Part shown: positions 16,436-25,292 of the stretch, one piece after another
Position numbering within the stretch: the stretch's first letter is position 1
Layout of the letters: every line of letters starts with the position of its first letter
Source of the DNA: an uncultured Marivita sp.
Lineage (GTDB): Bacteria > Pseudomonadota > Alphaproteobacteria > Rhodobacterales > Rhodobacteraceae
Direction: 5' to 3'
Length of the DNA: 55,752 nucleotides
Assembly (NCBI GenBank): GCA_947503115.1
Contig: CANNCS010000011.1
Span: forward strand, 1 to 55,752
Translations under genes and position numbers: made by a program
The notes under the pieces: model-generated
Seen by the model: only the letters and a program-made list of their open reading frames with translations
Told to the model about the DNA's origin: nothing
Databases searched by the model: none

Positions 16436-18316
16436 ATGACGTTTGCGAGTTTCGAGGACCGCAACGCGATCGAGAATGAAATGCCTTGGGTAGACCGGGA
16501 TGTGCCGGCGACGCTTTTTGGCCAGTTGAGTAAAACGGCGGCCGCGTTCCCGAACCGTCCCGCGGCAAGTTTCCAACTGCTGTCTGGCCCAAAGGACAAG
16601 GCTGAGACGCTGACTTGGTCACAGTTGTTGTCGCGCACTGTCCAAGCCGCGAACCTGTTTCGCAAGTTGGGGATTGGTGAAAACGACGTTGTCGCCTATG
16701 TGCTGCCCAACAGCACCGAAACGATTGTGACCTTGCTAGGTGGCGCGATTGCAGGCATCGCCAATCCGATCAATCCGCTGTTGGAACCCGAACAGATCGC
16801 CGCGATCCTGCGCGAAACCGAAGCCAAGGTTGTCGTCACTCTCAAAGCCTTTCCCAAAACCGACGTACCGCAGAAGGTGGCCGAGGCCTGTCGCCATGCA
16901 CCCAAGGTGCATACCGTGCTTGAGGTTGATCTGAACCGCTACCTTACGCCGCCGAAATCGTGGATCGTGCCATTGGTGCGACCCAAGAATCCCGGTGGCC
17001 ATCATGCTGATGTTCTGAACTTCAATGCCGAACTCAAAAAGCAGAACACCACGCTCGACTTTTCTGACAGCGCGGGCGACCGGGTCGCAGCCTACTTCCA
17101 TACTGGCGGCACCACGGGCATGCCCAAAGTCGCGCAGCACAAGTATTCGGGTATGATCTACAACGGTTGGCTGGGGAGCCGACTTTTGTTCATGGAACAG
17201 GACAGCATCATGTGTCCGCTGCCCTTGTTTCACGTCTTTGCATGCCATGTGATCCTGATGGCCTCGGTTGTGTCCGGCGCGCATACGGTGTTCCCGACTC
17301 CGCAAGGCTATCGTGGTGACGGTGTGTTCGACAATTTCTGGCAACTGTGCGCGCGTTGGAAAACCACCTTTGTGATCACCGTGCCGACCGCGATGTCCGC
17401 GATGATGCAGCGCCCGGTGGACGCCGATATTTCAACCATCAAGACAGCGTTTTCCGGGTCATCTCCACTGCCGCTGGAACTGTTCCACAGGTTTGAGAAG
17501 GCCTGTGGTGTGAGGGTGGTTGAAGGCTATGGCCTGACCGAGGCGACCTGTCTTGTGTCTTGCAATCCGCCGGATGGGGAAAAGAAAGTGGGGTCTGTCG
17601 GGATTCCGTTTCCTTATACAAATGTGAAGATTTTGACCCAGAAAAACGGGGCGGTTGTGGAGTGTGGGGCAGACGAAATCGGAGAGATTTGTGTGTCGAA
17701 CCCGGGTGTCTTTGCCGGGCACACCTATACGGAAGAGGTCAAGAATGCCGACCTCTTCCACTTTGGCACCCATCTGCGCACGGGTGATCTGGGCCGGATC
17801 GATGCGGACGGCTATCTCTGGATTACCGGGCGGGCGAAAGACCTGATCATCCGCGGTGGCCACAACATTGATCCCGCCGAGATCGAAGAGGCGTTGCTTG
17901 CCCATCCGGCTGTCGCCTTTGCGGGGGCGATCGGCCAACCCGACGAACATGCAGGCGAGTTGCCTTGCGCTTTTGTAGAACTTGTAGACGGTGCCAGTGT
18001 GACCGAGCAGGAGTTGTTGGAGCACTGCAAGGTTCATGTCCACGAACGTGCGGCAATCCCAAAGCATATGACCATTCTCGACGAGTTGCCAAAAACCGCT
18101 GTGGGCAAGGTGTTCAAGCCGGACCTTCGCAAGAATGCGATCACCCGGGTGTTCAACGCGGCGCTGGACAGTGCGGGTTCCTCGGCACGGGTCGTCTCGG
18201 TGGTGGATGACAAGACCCTTGGTCTGGTGGCGCAGGTGGACTTGCATGGTGCAGGGGCAGAAGATGTTGGCCATGTGCTTGGGAATTTCGCCAACCGGTG
18301 GGAGGTTGCGGAGTAA
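16436..18316 (+). CDS. acyl-CoA synthetase (AMP-forming, ANL superfamily)
   Basis: 626 residues with GGGAGGGG before the ATG. The AMP/phosphate loop reads YFHTGGTTGMPK, the adenine-binding motif EGYGLTEA, the hinge/ribose motif RTGDLGRID, and near the C-terminus GRAKDLIIRGGHNIDPAEIEE and the catalytic lysine in KTAVGKVFK. It activates a carboxylic acid, probably a fatty acid, to its CoA ester via an acyl-adenylate. The chain is longer than the 500-550 residue average because of an N-terminal extension and a tail after the catalytic lysine. The substrate is not identifiable and no beta-oxidation partners are adjacent. Confidence 0.9.
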   Translation: MTFASFEDRNAIENEMPWVDRDVPATLFGQLSKTAAAFPNRPAASFQLLSGPKDKAETLTWSQLLSRTVQAANLFRKLGIGENDVVAYVLPNSTETIVTLLGGAIAGIANPINPLLEPEQIAAILRETEAKVVVTLKAFPKTDVPQKVAEACRHAPKVHTVLEVDLNRYLTPPKSWIVPLVRPKNPGGHHADVLNFNAELKKQNTTLDFSDSAGDRVAAYFHTGGTTGMPKVAQHKYSGMIYNGWLGSRLLFMEQDSIMCPLPLFHVFACHVILMASVVSGAHTVFPTPQGYRGDGVFDNFWQLCARWKTTFVITVPTAMSAMMQRPVDADISTIKTAFSGSSPLPLELFHRFEKACGVRVVEGYGLTEATCLVSCNPPDGEKKVGSVGIPFPYTNVKILTQKNGAVVECGADEIGEICVSNPGVFAGHTYTEEVKNADLFHFGTHLRTGDLGRIDADGYLWITGRAKDLIIRGGHNIDPAEIEEALLAHPAVAFAGAIGQPDEHAGELPCAFVELVDGASVTEQELLEHCKVHVHERAAIPKHMTILDELPKTAVGKVFKPDLRKNAITRVFNAALDSAGSSARVVSVVDDKTLGLVAQVDLHGAGAEDVGHVLGNFANRWEVAE

Positions 18317-18325
18317 GACAGTTTC

Positions 18326-18399
18326 GGACCGGCTGTGCCGGTCTGACGGGCGCGCGCCTCCGGTGCGCGTTCACTTGCATATTTTTCAAAAAGAGAAGC
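18326..18399 (+). repeat. dispersed intergenic repeat, copy C
   Basis: First hairpin GACCGGC-TGT-GCCGGTC, second hairpin built on CGCGC...GCGCG with an inner G-T wobble, then a more diverged tail ATATTTTTCAAAAAGAGAAG. It begins ten bases after the acyl-CoA synthetase stop. Confidence 0.65.
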
Positions 18400-18467
18400 A
18401 GGGGATTGTACCTTTGCACCCAACGGAGGCTTGACGCCTTTCTGCGAAAAAGTGTCATGCTTGGCGC

Positions 18468-18866
18468 ATGACGGATGTTCCTGCCATCCCGGACGACATT
18501 GTGGCTGCGTTGGATGCACAGCATGACAGTGTGCGTCCAGCCTTGGTCCGCCTTCGCGGACTGATCTACGATGTCGTCGGCACGGTACCCGGCGCGGGCG
18601 ACGTGACCGAAACTCTCAAATGGGGGCAGCCATCCTATACAGTTTCGACGGGAACGCCCCTGCGATTAGGCGTGACGAAGGCCGGAGTTCCAGCGCTGTT
18701 TGTGCATTGCCAAACCCGTGTCGTGTCAGAGGCGCGGGCGCATCTGGCGGCAGACCTCGAGTTCGAGGGCAATCGCGCCATTCTGGTGCCGCAAGACACC
18801 GCTTTTCCCGAGGCAGCGTTGCGGCAGGTCATTCATGCCGCGTTGAGCTATCGGCTTGCGCGTTAG
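18468..18866 (+). CDS. DUF1801 (YdhG-like) domain protein
   Basis: 132 residues. The core LRGLIYDVVGTVPGAGDVTETLKWGQPSY followed by LGVTKAGVPALFVHC is typical of the DUF1801/YdhG-like fold, a small cytoplasmic family related to the SRPBCC-unrelated iron-chaperone frataxin-like proteins of Gram-positives but of unproven role in Proteobacteria. The start has only a weak ribosome binding site. Its stop codon overlaps that of the convergent amidase, so the two 3' ends interlock by about four bases. Confidence 0.75.
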   Translation: MTDVPAIPDDIVAALDAQHDSVRPALVRLRGLIYDVVGTVPGAGDVTETLKWGQPSYTVSTGTPLRLGVTKAGVPALFVHCQTRVVSEARAHLAADLEFEGNRAILVPQDTAFPEAALRQVIHAALSYRLAR

Positions 18867-20281
18867 CGGATGATTGGGTCGATCAAAGTCACCGGCAGGT
18901 TCAGCGCTTGTTCCAGCGAATGCGCGACTTGTAACAATCGTCCTTCGCCTCGTGGGGGGCCGATCAGTTGCAGGCCGACTGGCATACCGGAAGGGGTGAA
19001 GCCGACGGGAAGAGACAGAGCGGGAAGGCCCGCGACTGTGGCCAAGAAGGCGAATTGCAGCCAGTCTATGTAGTCGCGCATCGGGCGGCCTGCGACCTCG
19101 GTCGGGTATTCGACCTCGACCGGCAGAGGGGCCAAACCGTTGACCGGGCAGGCCAGTACATCATGGGTATGAAAGAAGTTCGCCATGGTATTGTAGATTG
19201 TGGCGCGGTCCCGTTCGGCCTGCACGTAATCGTCAAACGTCATGGCACGGGCATCGGTGAGATTGCCCTTGATCGTGTCCTTGTAATGCTTGGTGATGCG
19301 TTCAGGTGTCACTTGGTAGCTGCCCATGAAGGACAAACAGCGAAGTGCGCGGAAGGCCTCATCCAGTCGGGGGAGGTCGGGGCAATGATCCTCTACTGTG
19401 ACATCTGGCAGGCGCAGGTTGTCGAGTGCGTCACGCAGGACGGTATCGATTTCCGAGGTAACCGCGCCAAAGCCGTTAAGATCGGGCGTGTAGGCTATGC
19501 GAACTTTGCCAGCGTCGCGTCGTGCCGTCTCAAAGTAAGATGTCTCGGGGGCCGGGAAGGAAATCGGCCAGACCGGATCGAAACCAGCCATTGCATCGAG
19601 GAAAAGCGCGCAGTCCAGAACGTCCCGTGCCATCGGTCCATCGACACCGCCATTGGTAAAGCCCAGATGTGCCGAACTGCCGCCAGCAATTCCGGGAGAG
19701 GGGCGCAAGCCGACGATGCCGCAATAATTCGCTGGGCTGCGCAGGCTACCGCCGAAATCAGAGCCATGGCTGAGCCAGAGCTCTCCGGTGGCCAGAGACA
19801 CTGCCGCGCCTCCCGAAGAACCGGCGGCATTCATCCGTGTGTCCCATGGATTACGTGTGGCGCCGAAGATCGCGTTGAAGGTGTTGGCACCGGCCCCCAT
19901 CTCGGGGGTGTTGGTCTTGCCGAGCACCACGCCCCCGCGATCTTCGAGTCGCAGCACAAGCGGGTCAGACGCGCTGGGCACATGGTCGGCCATGCCTTCG
20001 GTGCCGAAAGTTGTGCGAACGCCTTCGACCGCATTGAGATCTTTGATCCCGATGGGCAAACCGGCCAAAGCGCTGTCCTTGGCTGCAGATGCCGCGCGCG
20101 CACGGTCGGGGCAGGGGGTAACCACGGCGTTGACCGCAGGCTCCACCTGTTCCATGCGTGCCATGCTGGCGGTGATCAGATCGTCCTTCGTCACCTCGCC
20201 CTTGCGCAGAAGGTCGATTACGTCACGCGCAGATTTCGCGCAAAGCTCGGGGCCAGAAAAGGCTGTGGTGGGGCGCGTCAC
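18863..20281 (-). CDS. amidase (amidase-signature family)
   Basis: 472 residues with the Ser-cisSer-Lys catalytic triad of the amidase-signature family: K80 in GIKDLNAVEG, the cis-serine in GSSGGAA (155-156), and the nucleophile S179 in GSDFGGSLR. It hydrolyses a carboxamide to the acid plus ammonia. No GatB/GatC-like partners are adjacent, so it is unlikely to be the Glu-tRNA amidotransferase subunit and is annotated as a general catabolic amidase. Its start overlaps the stop of the ArsR gene by four bases, so it is translationally coupled to that regulator. Confidence 0.92.
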   Translation of the reverse strand: MTRPTTAFSGPELCAKSARDVIDLLRKGEVTKDDLITASMARMEQVEPAVNAVVTPCPDRARAASAAKDSALAGLPIGIKDLNAVEGVRTTFGTEGMADHVPSASDPLVLRLEDRGGVVLGKTNTPEMGAGANTFNAIFGATRNPWDTRMNAAGSSGGAAVSLATGELWLSHGSDFGGSLRSPANYCGIVGLRPSPGIAGGSSAHLGFTNGGVDGPMARDVLDCALFLDAMAGFDPVWPISFPAPETSYFETARRDAGKVRIAYTPDLNGFGAVTSEIDTVLRDALDNLRLPDVTVEDHCPDLPRLDEAFRALRCLSFMGSYQVTPERITKHYKDTIKGNLTDARAMTFDDYVQAERDRATIYNTMANFFHTHDVLACPVNGLAPLPVEVEYPTEVAGRPMRDYIDWLQFAFLATVAGLPALSLPVGFTPSGMPVGLQLIGPPRGEGRLLQVAHSLEQALNLPVTLIDPIIR

Positions 20282-20598
20282 GATCCGCAGAACATTCCAT
20301 GCAAATGCGCGATCAGACGCGCGGTGTTGTCGTCGTTTAAGCTGTAATAGATGGTCTTACCGTCCCGACGGGTCTTGACCAGTTTCTCATCGCGCAAGCG
20401 GGCGAGCATCTGGCTCACCGCGGCTTGTCGGATGTTGAGCAGGGCTTCCAATTCACCCACGGATTTTTCACCTGCACCAAGGTGGCACAGGATCATCAGC
20501 CGGCCTTCATGCGCAAGCGTCTTGAGATAGGCAGACGCCTGTGCAGCGCTTTGGGCCATGTCCTGTGCGGCATCTGGTGCAACACTCGTATCATTCAT
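20278..20598 (-). CDS. ArsR-family regulator with a SqrR/BigR-type cysteine pair
   Basis: 106 residues with a winged helix (about 30-98): EALLNIRQAAVSQMLARLR is the recognition helix and RRDGKTIYYSL the wing. It has exactly two cysteines, C38 (MILCHL) and C104 (MFCGS), 66 residues apart. That is the spacing of the reactive pair in SqrR (C41/C107), BigR (C42/C108) and YgaV (C29/C95), which form a disulfide or tetrasulfide bridge with reactive sulfur or oxidants and then release DNA. No metal-site cluster typical of ArsR/SmtB is present. It overlaps the amidase gene, its likely co-regulated partner. Confidence 0.85.
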   Translation of the reverse strand: MNDTSVAPDAAQDMAQSAAQASAYLKTLAHEGRLMILCHLGAGEKSVGELEALLNIRQAAVSQMLARLRDEKLVKTRRDGKTIYYSLNDDNTARLIAHLHGMFCGS

Positions 20599-20660
20599 CG
20601 GAGAACCCCCAGTAACCCGAGCGCTTTTAACACCGAACTGCGCAGGTTTTCAAAGAATTA

Positions 20661-21905
20661 TCACGGTTCGCCCTGCGGCAGAGGTGTTGGTGCGCCGCCG
20701 GTGAAGGCATTGCCGTTCTTATAGTCACATGGCGCTTCTTGCATTTGCAAGTGTAGGCCAGTGCCGGTGAACGGATGCGCCCGCGCAAGGTCTTCGTCCA
20801 CATCTATGCCCAAACCGGGTGTGTCGGGCGCAGTGATGAAACCGTCGTCCACCCGGATCGAGTTGCGGATCAGAGCGGCATGGAACGGAGTTTCGATGCT
20901 TTCGGCCAGAAGCACGTTGGGGATCGAGGTACTCAGATGCACATTTGCGGCCCATTCGATCGGGCCTGCGTAAAGATGGGGTGCCATTTCCGCATTGAAA
21001 GCTTCGGCCATTCCCGAGAGCTTCTTCATTTCCCAAATCCCCCCGGCGCGGCCCAAGGCAGGTTGCAAGATCTTTGCTCCTCCTGTGCGCAGAAGGGTCG
21101 CAAACTCGGCTTTGGTGCTCAGGCGTTCGCCCGTCGCAATCGGGATGCGCACAGCGCGTGCCACTTCGGCGAATTCGAGCAGGTTGTCAGGGGGGATCGG
21201 CTCTTCGTACCAAAGGGGCAGATAGGGTTCGATGGCCTGCCCAAGACGGATCGCGCCGGAGGTTGTAAACTGGCCATGTGTGCCGAACAGCAGATCAGCC
21301 TTATTGCCCACCGCCGCGCGGATCGCTTTGCACATTTCGACTGAGAGCGCGATGTCGGTGAGCGCGGGTTGATGGCCACCACGCAGAGTGTAGGGGCCAG
21401 CCGGATCGAATTTCAGTGCGGTGAAACCCTGACCCAGATAATAAGCGGCTGCTTCGGCTTGGGCGTCAGGATCGGTCCAAAAGCTTTCGATATCGTGATG
21501 GGGCAAGGGATAAAGATAGGTATAGGCGCGCACCTTGGGGGTCATCTGCCCGCCCAGAAGCGCCCAAACTGGACGGTCGCGCGCTTTGCCGAGAATGTCC
21601 CAGCAGGCAATTTCAAGGCCCGAGAAGGCACCCATTACGGTCAGGTCGGGGCGTTGGGTAAAGCCTGAAGAATAGGCACGGCGGAACATCAGTTCGATGT
21701 TCTCGGGCGACTCGCCGTACATGTGCCTTTCAAAGACGTCTTCGATGACGGCCTTCATCGCATCGGGGCCAACGCTGGAGGCGTAGCATTCGCCCCAACC
21801 GATGATGCCGGTGTCGGTCGTGACTTTGACCAGCGTCCAATAGCGCCCACCCCATCCCGGAGCGGGGGGGGCGGTAGTAATCACATCAAGCGCGTGCAGT
21901 TTCAT
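20661..21905 (-). CDS. mandelate racemase / muconate lactonizing enzyme family protein (enolase superfamily)
   Basis: 414 residues from the ATG at 21905, the usual family start (MKLHALDVI). It has the N-terminal capping domain and the C-terminal barrel: ALKFDPAGP carries the KxD-like acid/base region, WYEEPIPPDN and ATGERLST hold metal ligands, and HLYAGPIEWAANVHL closes the barrel. FGTHGQ occupies the position of the first barrel metal ligand (DxN in muconate-lactonizing types), more like sugar-acid dehydratases. A role as a sugar-acid dehydratase with the neighbouring alcohol dehydrogenase is plausible but unproven. Confidence 0.88.
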   Translation of the reverse strand: MKLHALDVITTAPPAPGWGGRYWTLVKVTTDTGIIGWGECYASSVGPDAMKAVIEDVFERHMYGESPENIELMFRRAYSSGFTQRPDLTVMGAFSGLEIACWDILGKARDRPVWALLGGQMTPKVRAYTYLYPLPHHDIESFWTDPDAQAEAAAYYLGQGFTALKFDPAGPYTLRGGHQPALTDIALSVEMCKAIRAAVGNKADLLFGTHGQFTTSGAIRLGQAIEPYLPLWYEEPIPPDNLLEFAEVARAVRIPIATGERLSTKAEFATLLRTGGAKILQPALGRAGGIWEMKKLSGMAEAFNAEMAPHLYAGPIEWAANVHLSTSIPNVLLAESIETPFHAALIRNSIRVDDGFITAPDTPGLGIDVDEDLARAHPFTGTGLHLQMQEAPCDYKNGNAFTGGAPTPLPQGEP

Positions 21906-21928
21906 GGGCGGTCCCTTTCTTGTGGGCG

Positions 21929-21972
21929 GAGGATGCCTTGACGCATCCTCGCGTTTCCATTGACGGAAACGC
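21929..21972. promoter_or_regulatory. two adjacent 22-bp hairpins sharing the loop TTGAC
   Basis: GAGGATGC-CTTGAC-GCATCCTC (21929-21950) is followed without a gap by GCGTTTCC-ATTGAC-GGAAACGC (21951-21972). Each is a perfect 8-bp stem with a 6-base loop, and both loops are nTTGAC while the stems differ. They lie between the stop of the alcohol dehydrogenase and the start of the enolase-superfamily gene on the same strand, so they could separate or differentially stabilise the two messages. Confidence 0.6.
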
Positions 21973-21990
21973 ACGTGTGGCTGATGTGGG

Positions 21991-23070
21991 TCAAAAGAGG
22001 ATCACGTTGCGCTTGGCCTCGCCTGCTTTGGTGTCGGCGATAGCCTCGTTGATCTGGTCCAGCGACCATCTGCCAGAAACCAGTTCATCCAGCTTTAGAC
22101 GGCCTTGTCGGTAAAGGTCGGCGAGCCACGGGATATCGCGGCGGATCACAACGTCGCCCATCTTGGAGCCGACCATGCCTTGCGCCATGTAGGCCAAAAC
22201 CACGGGTTCGTATTCTGCCATTGCACCAGAATGCGGCATCCCGATCATCACCATGCGCCCACCCCATCCAAGGTAGCGGGGCGCTTGGTTGTAGGCTGGG
22301 ATCGCGCCCACAGTCACCGCGATCAGGTCAGCACCGCGCCCCAGAACTTTGTGGACTTGACGCCAAGGCGCTTTGCCGGTGGCCAGTACGCCATCCGTTG
22401 CGCCAAAGGCTTTGGCGGTTTCCAACTTTTCTTCGGTCATGTCGACCGCGACGATGCGCCGGGCGCCCGCGATCCGTGCGCCTTGAATGGCGTTGAGCCC
22501 CACACCGCCTGCGCCGATCACAACAACGTCTTCGCCCGCACGCAGTTTACCTGCGTTCACAATCGCGCCGACCCCGGTGATCACGCCACACGCCATGAGC
22601 GCCACCGCTTCGGGCGGCATGTCTTCGGGCAAGGGTACGACTTGGCTCTGATCTACCACCACCCGTTCGGCGAAGGCGCCGCAGTTCATGGCCTGGGCCA
22701 CCACTGTGCCGTCTGAGCGGCTGAGTGGAGAGGCATCAGCATCCGGTGTTTCGCATATCGTGGGTTTGCCGCTGGCGCAGTTGGTGCAACTGCCGCAGGA
22801 CTTGATCAACGTCACCACAACACGTTGTCCGATCGTCAATCCGGTGACAGACGCGCCAAGCGCCGTGACGCGCCCGGCGGCTTCGTGGCCATAGACCGCA
22901 GGCAGGTCACCACCCCAAGCGCCTTCTGCAAAGTGAATGTCGGAATGACAGATCGCCACCGCTTCGAGCGTGACTTCGAGTTCACCTGCCTGCGGCGCGC
23001 GCAGTAAAACGTCTTCGATCTGTAGAGGTTGGCCGAATTCGGTGCAGACGGCGGCTTTGATGCGGGTCAT
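21991..23070 (-). CDS. zinc-dependent alcohol dehydrogenase (MDR superfamily)
   Basis: 359 residues. The catalytic zinc ligands are C41 (ICHSD), H62 (GHEAAG) and a later cysteine (MACGVITG); the four structural-zinc cysteines are in CGSCTNCASGKPTIC (about 94-108). The Rossmann motif GAGGVGLNAI binds NAD(P). It resembles the class III/zinc-type alcohol and formaldehyde dehydrogenases. AAGGGAGA precedes the ATG. It is upstream of the enolase-superfamily gene on the same strand, separated by twin hairpins, and may act in the same oxidative pathway; the substrate is unknown. Confidence 0.92.
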   Translation of the reverse strand: MTRIKAAVCTEFGQPLQIEDVLLRAPQAGELEVTLEAVAICHSDIHFAEGAWGGDLPAVYGHEAAGRVTALGASVTGLTIGQRVVVTLIKSCGSCTNCASGKPTICETPDADASPLSRSDGTVVAQAMNCGAFAERVVVDQSQVVPLPEDMPPEAVALMACGVITGVGAIVNAGKLRAGEDVVVIGAGGVGLNAIQGARIAGARRIVAVDMTEEKLETAKAFGATDGVLATGKAPWRQVHKVLGRGADLIAVTVGAIPAYNQAPRYLGWGGRMVMIGMPHSGAMAEYEPVVLAYMAQGMVGSKMGDVVIRRDIPWLADLYRQGRLKLDELVSGRWSLDQINEAIADTKAGEAKRNVILF

Positions 23071-23144
23071 GCGGTCTCCCTTGTTTTGGGGTCAACCTGA
23101 GGGCGTCGGAGTCCAAGCGCAAGCGGGAAGTCGACCCGAACAGG

Positions 23145-24350
23145 TCAAGCCGCGACAGAGCTGCGGCGTGGCGTCAAAAAGACCGCAAGTGCGATAAGGA
23201 TCAGAACCAGAGACAACAGGAATGGTGCGCCGGGGAAATAGAGATCGGCTTCAGGGCGCGTGTATCGGGCAAACACCCCGGTCATCACCATTGGCGCAAT
23301 GATCATTGCGATCGCACCAACCGAAGTCAGCGCGCCTTGCAATTCGCCCTGTCGCTTGTCGCCTACCGCCTTGGACATGATGCCTTGAAGGGCAGGGGTG
23401 ATCACAGCTCCCAATGCCGCAAGCGGTGTGAGGATAAGCGCAACGGTTCCCGATGTGACAAAGGCCAAAGATCCAAAAGCGAAAAGATCGAAAACAAGAC
23501 CATAGATCACGGTTCCCCGCTCTCCGAGCCGGGCAAGGATCAGGCGGATCAATCCGCCTTGGACCACCGCCATCATTATTCCGAAAAGGCCGAGCGACAG
23601 GCCGATCATGCCGGCGTTCCAGCCGAACCGCGCCTGTCCGTAATAGGCCCAGACTGCCGGGTATACGAAGAAGGCCACCTGATAGAGGAAGAAAACTGCA
23701 AAAAGGCGCCCCAAGCCTGGCAATTCGCTAAGTGACTTGAACGCCCCAAATGGATTGGCGCGGCGCCAGTCGAACGGGCGGCGGATTGCATCGGTCACGG
23801 TTTCGCGCAACACGAAATAGCCCAGTACCGCGTTCGCGCCTGCCAGCGCCGCTGCGGCCCAGAACGGTGCGCGTGTGCCCCATTCGCCTAGCAGGCCGCC
23901 CAATAGCGGACCGATCACGAAGCCCAGCCCAAAGGCCGCGCCGACAAGCCCGAAATTCTGCGCCTTTTTGTCGGGGTCCGAGATGTCGGCCATATAGGCG
24001 GATGCGGTGGCTTGTGTGGCCGAGGTGATACCGCCGACCAACCGTCCAACCAGCAACAGCCACATACTGCCGGCAACGGCCATCACCACGTAGTCTGCCG
24101 CCATCACAACAAGCGAGATCAAAAGCACAGACCGTCGCCCAAATCGGTCGGACAAGTTACCAATCACTGGGCCAAAGAGGAATTGCATCACCGCGAACAC
24201 AGTTGTCAGCACTCCGCCCCACAGGGCCGCATTGGCCAGATCACCGCCTGTGACCTCGCGGATCAGGTCGGGCATTACCGGAATGATCAGGCCAACCCCC
24301 ATCGCGTCGATCATCACGGTAATCAGAATAAAGACGACAGGCAGGCGCAT
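23145..24350 (-). CDS. MFS transporter, TetA-like (DHA1 family)
   Basis: 401 residues and about twelve membrane helices. Motif A between helices 2 and 3 reads GNLSDRFGRRSVLL, and the antiporter motif C in helix 5 reads GLGFVIGPLLGGLLGE. The opening IDAMGVGLIIPVMP is characteristic of tetracycline-type drug/H+ antiporters. It should export a small hydrophobic compound. TetA-like chromosomal proteins in this group often have no proven tetracycline role, and no TetR regulator is adjacent, so resistance is not claimed. Confidence 0.88.
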   Translation of the reverse strand: MRLPVVFILITVMIDAMGVGLIIPVMPDLIREVTGGDLANAALWGGVLTTVFAVMQFLFGPVIGNLSDRFGRRSVLLISLVVMAADYVVMAVAGSMWLLLVGRLVGGITSATQATASAYMADISDPDKKAQNFGLVGAAFGLGFVIGPLLGGLLGEWGTRAPFWAAAALAGANAVLGYFVLRETVTDAIRRPFDWRRANPFGAFKSLSELPGLGRLFAVFFLYQVAFFVYPAVWAYYGQARFGWNAGMIGLSLGLFGIMMAVVQGGLIRLILARLGERGTVIYGLVFDLFAFGSLAFVTSGTVALILTPLAALGAVITPALQGIMSKAVGDKRQGELQGALTSVGAIAMIIAPMVMTGVFARYTRPEADLYFPGAPFLLSLVLILIALAVFLTPRRSSVAA

Positions 24351-24417
24351 GTGCAGAGCTTTCCGGGTCAGGCCAACGCGCCTTCAGAGTGTCAGGCTAC
24401 ACTTGAGAGTTCGCCAG

Positions 24418-25206
24418 TCAATGCGCCTGTGAGGCAATAAACTCGGTCAAAACTCGGGCGTATTCGTCTGGATTTTCAACGCAGGGCAGATGGCCTGCTT
24501 TGCGAATGAGATGGAACTGCGACCCCGGCACAAGGTCGGTGGTTTCGCGCACAAGATCAGGTGGGGTCGATCCATCGTCGCTGCCTGCGATGCCCAACGT
24601 TGGCAGGCGCAGTGCTGCGGTGGTGGTGTAAAAGTCGGTGCCAGCTATGGCGTGACAACACCCGATATAACCTTCGGTCGGGGTGCGGACCATCATGTTG
24701 CGCCAAAACCGGAACTCTTCCGTAGTGCGGAAGGCAGACGTGAACCATCGGGACATGGTTGCATCTGCCAGCGCCTCGACTCCACCCACTTCGACATCAG
24801 CGATCCGCTGCGCCCATATCTCGCGTGTTGCGATCCGTGCGGCGGTGTTCGACAGGACAAGCGCACGAACAAGGTCCAACCGCTTGGCGGCCAGTCCCTG
24901 TGCCGTCATGCCTCCTATGGAAAGACCGACGAACACTGTATTGGTGACACCGAGGTGATCCATCAACCGCTCTGCATCGCGCACGAGTGTGCCCATACTG
25001 TAAGGGGCCGGGCTGCTGTCCGACAGCCCGTGCCCGCGCGTGTCATAACGGATGTATTTCAATCCGGTTTTCGGCAGCCGCGCGATCACTTTGTCCCAGA
25101 GGCGTAAATCAGTGCCGAGGGAATTGGAGAATACAACTGGCGCGCCACCGGGATCGCCGTCGATGTGGTAGTGCAGTCGGATGCCGTCAAGATCGGCGAT
25201 ATCCAT
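24418..25206 (-). CDS. pcaD: 3-oxoadipate enol-lactonase
   Basis: 262 residues from the ATG at 25206 (AAGGA upstream). Alpha/beta hydrolase fold with nucleophile S96 in VGLSIGGMT, an oxyanion strand VVFSNSLGTDLRLW that is typical of PcaD, and the catalytic histidine in RKAGHLPCVENP. It hydrolyses 3-oxoadipate enol-lactone to 3-oxoadipate in the protocatechuate branch of the beta-ketoadipate pathway. Other pca genes are not in the window, so assignment depends on the PcaD-like sequence alone. Confidence 0.88.
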   Translation of the reverse strand: MDIADLDGIRLHYHIDGDPGGAPVVFSNSLGTDLRLWDKVIARLPKTGLKYIRYDTRGHGLSDSSPAPYSMGTLVRDAERLMDHLGVTNTVFVGLSIGGMTAQGLAAKRLDLVRALVLSNTAARIATREIWAQRIADVEVGGVEALADATMSRWFTSAFRTTEEFRFWRNMMVRTPTEGYIGCCHAIAGTDFYTTTAALRLPTLGIAGSDDGSTPPDLVRETTDLVPGSQFHLIRKAGHLPCVENPDEYARVLTEFIASQAH

Positions 25207-25292
25207 ATAGCGGTGTCCTTGTCGTTTTCGCCTCTGGTTATTCAATACCTCAGGGGGCAGTGACAACCGAACGCTTTGCAAACCCGGGTGCG

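Noticed and set aside
18968-20347. 459-codon plus-strand frame opposite the amidase
   Set aside because: Antisense shadow; the amidase has its full catalytic triad and overlaps its regulator correctly.
23145-24350. Annotating the MFS pump as a tetracycline resistance determinant
   Set aside because: TetA-like sequence motifs are present but there is no adjacent TetR or mobile context, and chromosomal relatives often transport other compounds.
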